Source: Dongia deserti
Lineage (GTDB): Bacteria > Pseudomonadota > Alphaproteobacteria > Dongiales > Dongiaceae
Length of the DNA: 64,000 nucleotides
Assembly: GCF_003574735.1 (NCBI RefSeq)
Contig: NZ_QORW01000001.1
Location: forward strand, 1 to 64,000
Direction: 5' to 3'
Under the pieces are notes generated by a model. That model saw only the letters and a list, made by a program, of their open reading frames with translations. It was not told where the DNA came from and did no database searches. The translations under genes and the position numbers were made by a program. Shown here one piece after another: positions 59,493-64,000 of the stretch (the first letter of the stretch is position 1; every line of letters begins with the position of its first letter).

Positions 59493-59924
59493 TTAGCCTT
59501 GGGCCGGACGCAATGCGGCGAACGGCAGTGGGCGCGACTTGAGGGCAAGCGCACCGTCGCCGATCAGGGCCTGCACCACCGAAGCGATCATCAGGAACAC
59601 CGGATATTCCCAGCCGCCATTGGCGCTGCTGAAGATCATGCCGTTGGGCAGGTGCGTCCAGGTCGCCACCGCCAGCACCGGCAGCAGCGCGATCGAGACA
59701 TACCGTGCATAGAAGCCGGCGAGGATGAGGATGCCGCCGATCAGCTCCAGCGCGATCACGGGACCCGCCATGAAGCCCGGCAGGCCGAGGCTGTCCAGCC
59801 AGCCCGCGAAGCCCGCGACACCGAACGCGGAGATCTTGAACCAGGCGTGGCTCACCCACATGCCGCCGAGGGTGAGGCGCAACAGGGTCGCGCCGGCGGC
59901 GATGGCGCGGGAATCGGTGCTCAT
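59493..59924 (-). CDS. DoxX family membrane protein
   Basis: A 143-residue inner-membrane protein with four transmembrane segments; LLRLTLGGMWVSHAWFKISA and GPVIALELIGGILILAGFYA are typical DoxX blocks. DoxX proteins are linked to redox and thiol stress. The ATG at 59924 lies close downstream of a strong promoter at 59960-59988. It heads the doxX-GST operon, divergent from a MarR regulator. Confidence 0.85.
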   Translation of the reverse strand: MSTDSRAIAAGATLLRLTLGGMWVSHAWFKISAFGVAGFAGWLDSLGLPGFMAGPVIALELIGGILILAGFYARYVSIALLPVLAVATWTHLPNGMIFSSANGGWEYPVFLMIASVVQALIGDGALALKSRPLPFAALRPAQG

Positions 59925-59953
59925 GAGGGCAGCTCCTTGCCGATCAATGCAGA

Positions 59954-59998
59954 TGCATCCATATAGATGTAAATGCATCCACTGTCAAGCTGGATGCA
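59954..59998 (-). promoter_or_regulatory. doxX promoter overlapped by repeated TGCATCCA operator sites
   Basis: On the minus strand TTGACA (59983-59988) and TATATG (59960-59965) are 17 bases apart, a good sigma-70 promoter for doxX. TGCATCCA occurs at 59954-59961 and 59974-59981, exactly 20 bp apart, and its inverse TGGATGCA at 59991-59998. The sites cover the -10, spacer and -35 areas, as expected for repression by the neighbouring MarR protein. Confidence 0.65.
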
Positions 59999-60058
59999 GA
60001 CGCATGGAATTGATGTTAGGATTCAGGAGTGACCCTTCGATCTAACCACCACTCTATC

Positions 60059-60149
60059 TGTCATCCCGGCCTTGAGCCGGGCCCTATCCGTCCGCGCAGC
60101 TGCACCGCCGCGTGGGCCCCGGGTCGCGCTTTGCTTGCCCGGGATGACA
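60059..60149. repeat. palindromic intergenic repeat, copy 4
   Basis: Ends TGTCATCCCGG and CCCGGGATGACA around about 91 bp; located between the doxX promoter and the marR ATG, so it is within the marR leader. Confidence 0.75.
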
Positions 60150-60165
60150 GTGAAAAGGTGGCGGC

Positions 60166-60603
60166 ATGAGCGAGAAACTCTCCGACGCTGTGACCAAGGC
60201 CTGGGTACGGCTGGTGCGCGCGCGGCATGCCGTCGTCAGCGCGGTGGAGGCGGACGCCAAAGAAGCCGGCGTGCTGCCGCTGGAATGGTACGACGTGCTC
60301 TGGGACCTGGAGCGTCATGAGGAAGGTGTCAGGCCGTTCGAGCTGGAGCAACGGCTCCTCTTCGCGCAGTACAACCTGTCGCGCCTGATCGACCGGATGG
60401 TGGACGCGGGCCTGGTCAAGCGCATGATCTGTCCCACCGACAAGCGCGGGCAGATGCTGTTCATCACTGATCTCGGCAAGAAGCAGCGCAAGGCCAGCTG
60501 GCCACACTACGCACGCGCGGTGAACACGCACCTGGGCGAGAAGCTGACCGAAGCGGAGACGGAGAAGCTGGCTGCGCTGCTGGGAAAGTTGATCGAGAGA
60601 TAG
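60166..60603 (+). CDS. MarR family transcriptional regulator
   Basis: A 145-residue winged-helix regulator. RLVRARHAVVSAVEADAKEA is the dimer helix; LEWYDVLWDLERHEEGVRPF and EQQLRLLFAQYNLSRLIDRM-like segments form the HTH, with the wing KRMICPTDKRGQMLFIT. It is divergent from doxX-GST and probably represses it at the TGCATCCA sites. It may sense oxidants or phenolics, as MarR proteins often do. Confidence 0.88.
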   Translation: MSEKLSDAVTKAWVRLVRARHAVVSAVEADAKEAGVLPLEWYDVLWDLERHEEGVRPFELEQRLLFAQYNLSRLIDRMVDAGLVKRMICPTDKRGQMLFITDLGKKQRKASWPHYARAVNTHLGEKLTEAETEKLAALLGKLIER

Positions 60604-60669
60604 CGCTATGCGCTGACCTTGATGCGGCCCTCCGTCATCGTTGCAATTAGCGCGACGCGTTCCCCCTGC

Positions 60670-60780
60670 TGTCATCCCGGGCGGGCCGCAAAACGGCGCG
60701 ACCCGCGACCCATTTGATCCGTCGGCGACGCGGAGAAATGGCATGGGTCCCGGCTCTCGCTGCGCTCGGCCGGGATGACA
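60670..60780. repeat. palindromic intergenic repeat, copy 5
   Basis: Ends TGTCATCCCGG and CCGGGATGACA, about 111 bp, between the marR stop and the convergent GNAT-Nudix gene. A variant interior (ACCCATTTGATCC) sets it apart from copies 1-3. Confidence 0.75.
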
Positions 60781-60787
60781 GAGAGAG

Positions 60788-61744
60788 CTACAGCAGATCC
60801 ATCAGCGTCGGGATCAGCGGCTCGTCCGCCGGCGGCATCGGGTAGTCGCGCAGCTTGGTGGTGTGCACCCAGGCGAGCTCCTGGCCTTCCTTGGCCGTCA
60901 CCTGTCCCTCCCAGCGGCGGCATACGAACACCGGCATCAGGAGGAAGAACTTTTCGTATTCGTGCGAGGCGAAGGTGAGCGGCGCGAGGCACGCCTGCTT
61001 GACGTTGATGCCGAGCTCCTCGCGCAGCTCGCGGATCAGCGCCTCTTCGGGGCTTTCGCCGTCCTGGATCTTGCCGCCCGGGAATTCCCACAGGCCCGCC
61101 ATCGGCTTGCCTTCCGGGCGCTTGGCCAGCAGCACGCGGCCGTCAGTGTCCACGAGGGCGACGGCAACCACGGTGAGCACCGTCTTGATCCCGGCGCTCG
61201 GCACCTGCCAGCGCGCGCGCTTCAGGCGCCGGATGATGAGCTGTATCGGATGGCCCCGCGCAGGCGCATCCTCTTCGCGCACATCACAAGCGATGAAGCC
61301 GGCCTTCGCCAGCACGCGATGCGAGGCGCGGTTGACGGGAACGGCACCCGCCTCCAGCTCCGCCAGATTCAGCTCGTTGAACGCGTAGTCGACGACCGCG
61401 CGCACGGCTTCGCTGGCATAGCCGTTGCCCCAGTATCTCTTGCCGATCCAGTAGCCCAGCTCGCCATGATGGGAGCCGGACTCGCGATGCAGGCCGACGC
61501 AACCGATCAGCGCATCGTCCTCTTTGCGCAGGATGGCGAAAACGCGCGAACCGTTGGAGGGTGCTTCCGCCTGGGCCGCGATGAACTCGTCCGCCATCTG
61601 CACAGTGTAGGGGTGGGGAATATGGGAGGTCCAGCGCGCCACCTCCCAATCGTTCACCAGCGGCGCGATCAGGGGCGCATCCGACGGCAGCAGCCGCCGG
61701 AGGCGCAGCCGCTCGGTCTCCAGCTCAGGATCGGTAGTCTGCAT
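60788..61744 (-). CDS. fused GNAT acetyltransferase-Nudix (MutT) protein
   Basis: A 318-residue fusion. Residues 1-175 form a RimJ/RimL-type GNAT domain (ETERLRLRRLLPSDAPLIAP, YWGNGYASEAVRAVVDYAF, acetyl-CoA loop). Residues 185-318 form a MutT-type Nudix hydrolase with the Nudix box GGKIQDGESPEEALIREL then REELGI. MutT removes 8-oxo-dGTP. In relatives a GNAT gene and mutT often follow argJ separately; here they share one frame. Its start overlaps the argJ end by 20 bases, so it is co-translated with argJ. Confidence 0.88.
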   Translation of the reverse strand: MQTTDPELETERLRLRRLLPSDAPLIAPLVNDWEVARWTSHIPHPYTVQMADEFIAAQAEAPSNGSRVFAILRKEDDALIGCVGLHRESGSHHGELGYWIGKRYWGNGYASEAVRAVVDYAFNELNLAELEAGAVPVNRASHRVLAKAGFIACDVREEDAPARGHPIQLIIRRLKRARWQVPSAGIKTVLTVVAVALVDTDGRVLLAKRPEGKPMAGLWEFPGGKIQDGESPEEALIRELREELGINVKQACLAPLTFASHEYEKFFLLMPVFVCRRWEGQVTAKEGQELAWVHTTKLRDYPMPPADEPLIPTLMDLL

Positions 61745-62960
61745 TGATCTCGATATAACGATGGGTCAGATCGCAGGTCCAGACCCGTGCACTGCCCTTG
61801 CCCACGCCGACATCGATGGCAATGCGCACGTCCTTTCCTTTGATGTGTGCGGCAACCGGAGTCTCGTCATAATCGGGCCGGCGCTGGCCTTTCTCGGTGA
61901 TCACGACGCCGCCGATCTTGACGCTGAGCTTGTCGCGGTCGGCCTTTTCGCCAGACTTGCCGACCGCCATCACGATGCGGCCCCAGTTGGCGTCCTCGCC
62001 GGCGATCGCGGTCTTGACCAGCGGCGAGTTGGCGATGGCAAGGCCGATGCGCCGCGCGGCGCGTGCGGTCGCGGCCCCGGTCACGTCGATGGTCACCAGC
62101 TTGGAGGCGCCTTCGCCATCCTTCACCACCTGGATGGCGAGGTCGGCCAGCAGGTCTTCCAGCGCCACGCGGAACTGCTTCAGCACCGGATCGCCGGCGG
62201 ATTTCGGCCTGGGATGCTTCGGCGCCTGGCCGGTCGCCGCCAGCAGAAGCGTGTCGCTGGTCGAGGTGTCGCCGTCGACCGTGATGGAATTGAAGGAGCG
62301 ATCGGCACCGCGCGCCAGCAGTTCCTGCAATACCGGCGCCGGAATCGCCGCATCGGTCGCCACGAAGGCCAGCATGGTCGCCATGTCGGGTGCGATCATG
62401 CCGGAGCCCTTGCAGAAGCCGTTGATGGTGACCGCGACGTCGCCGATCTTCGCCTGGCGCGTGGCGAGCTTCGGGAAGGTGTCGGTGGTCATGATCGCGG
62501 CCGCGCCCTCCGCCCAGCCGCCCGCCTTCAGACCCTTGATCAGCGCCGGCAGGTTGGCGGTGATCCGCTCATCAGGCAGCGGCTCGCCGATCACGCCGGT
62601 TGAGGCCAGGAACACCTCGCTCGGCTTGCATTTCAGCGCGGCCATCACCGCCTTGCTGCAGCGGTCGACGGAAGCCACGCCGGCTTTTCCGGTGAAGGCA
62701 TTGGCATTGCCGGAATTGACCAGGATGGCGCGCACCTTTCCCGATCTCAGGTTCTTGCGGCAGAGATCGACCGGTGCCGAGCGGGTCAGCGACTTGGTCA
62801 GCACGCCGGCGATGGTGGTGCCCGGCGCGAATTCCATCAGCATTACGTCGGTGCGATTCTTGTAGCGGACGTTGCATTCGCGCGCGGCGATCCGCACGCC
62901 CACCAGGGCGGGCAAGCGCGGGCTCTCCGCCGGCGCCAACGGCGATACCGGATGCGTCAT
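61725..62960 (-). CDS. argJ: bifunctional glutamate N-acetyltransferase/amino-acid acetyltransferase ArgJ
   Basis: A 411-residue enzyme transferring acetyl from N-acetylornithine to glutamate in cyclic arginine synthesis. It self-cleaves at the conserved PDMATMLAF, giving T195 as nucleophile of the beta chain. NSGNANAFTGKAG and TTDTFPK are family blocks. The gene lies 33 bases downstream of the parvulin gene and overlaps the GNAT-Nudix gene. Confidence 0.97.
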   Translation of the reverse strand: MTHPVSPLAPAESPRLPALVGVRIAARECNVRYKNRTDVMLMEFAPGTTIAGVLTKSLTRSAPVDLCRKNLRSGKVRAILVNSGNANAFTGKAGVASVDRCSKAVMAALKCKPSEVFLASTGVIGEPLPDERITANLPALIKGLKAGGWAEGAAAIMTTDTFPKLATRQAKIGDVAVTINGFCKGSGMIAPDMATMLAFVATDAAIPAPVLQELLARGADRSFNSITVDGDTSTSDTLLLAATGQAPKHPRPKSAGDPVLKQFRVALEDLLADLAIQVVKDGEGASKLVTIDVTGAATARAARRIGLAIANSPLVKTAIAGEDANWGRIVMAVGKSGEKADRDKLSVKIGGVVITEKGQRRPDYDETPVAAHIKGKDVRIAIDVGVGKGSARVWTCDLTHRYIEINADYRS

Positions 62961-62993
62961 CTGTGGCGAATCCCCCCGATTGCCGCCTTCAGG

Positions 62994-63950
62994 CTATTGC
63001 TGGCCTTCGGCCGGCTTCTGCTCCTCCACCGGCTTGCCGTCCGGACCGAGGATCTCGACGTTTGCCTCCTTGCGGAGATTCTGCACCAGCGTCTGAACGT
63101 TTTCCTCAGACAGCTCCGCGCGGATTTGCTCGCGCTGACTGTCCAGGCTTGGCGCGGGCTGGGTGCGCCGCTCCTCCAGCTTGATCACGTGATAACCGAA
63201 CTGGCTCTTCACGGGAGTCTGGCTGAACTCATCCGGCTTCATTGCGAAGGCAGCATCGGCGAATTCCTTCACCATGACGTCCTTGGTGAACCAGCCGAGT
63301 TCGCCACCATTGGCGCCGCTCCCTTTGTCCTCCGACTTCTCTTTCGCAATCGCTGCGAAATCGCCGCCGCCCTTCAGCTGCTCGATGATCGCCTTCGCCT
63401 CATCCTCGGTCTTCACGAGGATATGGGCCGCGCGCACTTCCTCCGGCGGCGGATTGTCCTTGAGTTTCTTATCGTAGCGCGCCTTGATCGCTTCCTCGGT
63501 CACCTGCTTGTTGAGATAGCGCGTGACATAGACCTGGCGGATCGCCTGGGTCTCGTACTCGCCCATCAGCTTCTTGACCTCGGGATCGTTAGCCAGATCC
63601 TCCGCCCGGCCTTTATCGCCCAACAGCTTCAAGCCGATATAGCGGTTGAGAAGCTGCGGAAAGACGAGGTCGATCTGCGAGCGGATCTGCTCCGGCAGAT
63701 CGGCAGCGGAATCCAGCACTTCCTGGCGCGTGACGTCGGCGCCGTTCACGCGCGCCACCACCTGATTGGGATCGGGCTTGGTCTCGGTGACGGCGGGTGC
63801 CGCCGGATCCTGGGTTTCGGGTGCTGGCGCTTGCGTATCCTGGGCGACGGCAGGGCTCATCCGCGGCGCGATCAGTGGGATCGATCCGGCGAGGATCGCG
63901 GCGATGGCTGCCCCGGCAATCAGGGCGGCGCGAAGTGTGGGTTTGGGCAT
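62994..63950 (-). CDS. parvulin-type peptidyl-prolyl isomerase, exported
   Basis: A 318-residue periplasmic or membrane-anchored PPIase (PrsA/SurA-like). The N-terminus has a signal/anchor (AALIAGAAIAAILAGSIP) and a Pro/Ala-rich linker; a SurA-N-like chaperone part (about 60-160) precedes the parvulin domain (about 165-260) with VRAAHILVKTEDEAKAIIEQ, ELGWFTKDVMV and FGYHVIKLEE. The C-terminus is helical and acidic. The order parvulin-argJ is conserved in alphaproteobacteria, with secA usually upstream, beyond the window here. Confidence 0.9.
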   Translation of the reverse strand: MPKPTLRAALIAGAAIAAILAGSIPLIAPRMSPAVAQDTQAPAPETQDPAAPAVTETKPDPNQVVARVNGADVTRQEVLDSAADLPEQIRSQIDLVFPQLLNRYIGLKLLGDKGRAEDLANDPEVKKLMGEYETQAIRQVYVTRYLNKQVTEEAIKARYDKKLKDNPPPEEVRAAHILVKTEDEAKAIIEQLKGGGDFAAIAKEKSEDKGSGANGGELGWFTKDVMVKEFADAAFAMKPDEFSQTPVKSQFGYHVIKLEERRTQPAPSLDSQREQIRAELSEENVQTLVQNLRKEANVEILGPDGKPVEEQKPAEGQQ

Positions 63951-64000
63951 TGGCTTGGGTGTTCCTGGTCTACGAGAACAGTGTGATCGGGCCGCCGGTT

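Noticed and set aside
59941-60010. CRISPR-like short direct repeats
   Set aside because: Only two 8-bp copies plus an inverse over a promoter; regulator sites explain them better, and no cas gene is present.

Overview
The window is high-GC, densely coded DNA typical of an alphaproteobacterial chromosome, most likely Hyphomicrobiales (Rhizobiales) or a neighbouring order. The evidence is the gene order (rplU-rpmA-obgE-proB-proA-nadD-rsfS; parvulin-argJ), a chvE-gguA-gguB sugar transporter, the closeness of several enzymes to Mesorhizobium loti vitamin B6 catabolic enzymes, and repeated ~100 bp palindromic intergenic elements (TGTCATCCCGG...CCGGGATGACA type). No transposase, integrase, phage gene or CRISPR array was found. 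One tRNA (Ser, CGA) is present. The species cannot be named from the sequence.

Layout. 0.1-2.4 kb: phosphomannomutase/phosphoglucomutase beside a truncated, decayed GDP-mannose dehydrogenase-like gene. 2.8-20.7 kb: a catabolic island that I read as a vitamin B6 (pyridoxine/pyridoxamine/pyridoxal) degradation locus. Pyridoxine 4-oxidase heads a short leftward operon with a lipoprotein and an acyl-CoA ligase. Pyridoxamine-pyruvate transaminase and pyridoxal 4-dehydrogenase run rightward. A ten-gene leftward operon (18.8 to 8.6 kb) encodes a gentisate-dioxygenase-like cupin, an LVIVD beta-propeller-like protein, a RidA-like deaminase, a GST, FHMPC dehydrogenase, a complete BMP-type ABC importer and 4-pyridoxolactonase. 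A FadR-type regulator and an exported intradiol dioxygenase face it. 20.8-28.0 kb: SLC13/RCK permease, pirin, DOPA-dioxygenase-like protein, extensin-like protein, a BchE-like radical SAM protein, a FUSC exporter. 28.4-31.8 kb: DUF2703 cysteine-rich protein translationally coupled to a SigZ-like ECF sigma factor, then a chemoreceptor. 32.0-38.9 kb: ChvE-GguAB sugar ABC transporter, divergent FadR-type regulator and a GH13 alpha-glucosidase. 39-42.5 kb: sulfotransferase, coiled-coil protein, membrane acyltransferase, tRNA-Ser. 42.8-50.7 kb: oxidoreductase, C45-like acyltransferase, then the conserved housekeeping block with a perfect parS-like palindrome upstream of nadD. 50.8-64 kb: EamA transporter, aquaporin, LysE exporter with a possible attenuator leader, an AstE/AspA-like deacylase, prfC, a degenerate receiver protein, DoxX-GST with a divergent MarR regulator, a GNAT-Nudix fusion, argJ and a parvulin.

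How the parts work together. In the B6 island, pyridoxine would be oxidised and pyridoxamine transaminated to pyridoxal, pyridoxal oxidised to 4-pyridoxolactone and hydrolysed to 4-pyridoxate; FHMPC dehydrogenase serves a later step. The known M. loti enzymes for 4-pyridoxate oxidation, decarboxylation, ring opening (FAD oxygenase) and amide hydrolysis are not seen here, whereas the same operon carries a cupin ring-cleavage-type dioxygenase and a RidA-like enamine deaminase. An alternative lower pathway with a dedicated BMP-family importer is therefore the most interesting hypothesis in the window. It is inference and needs enzymology.
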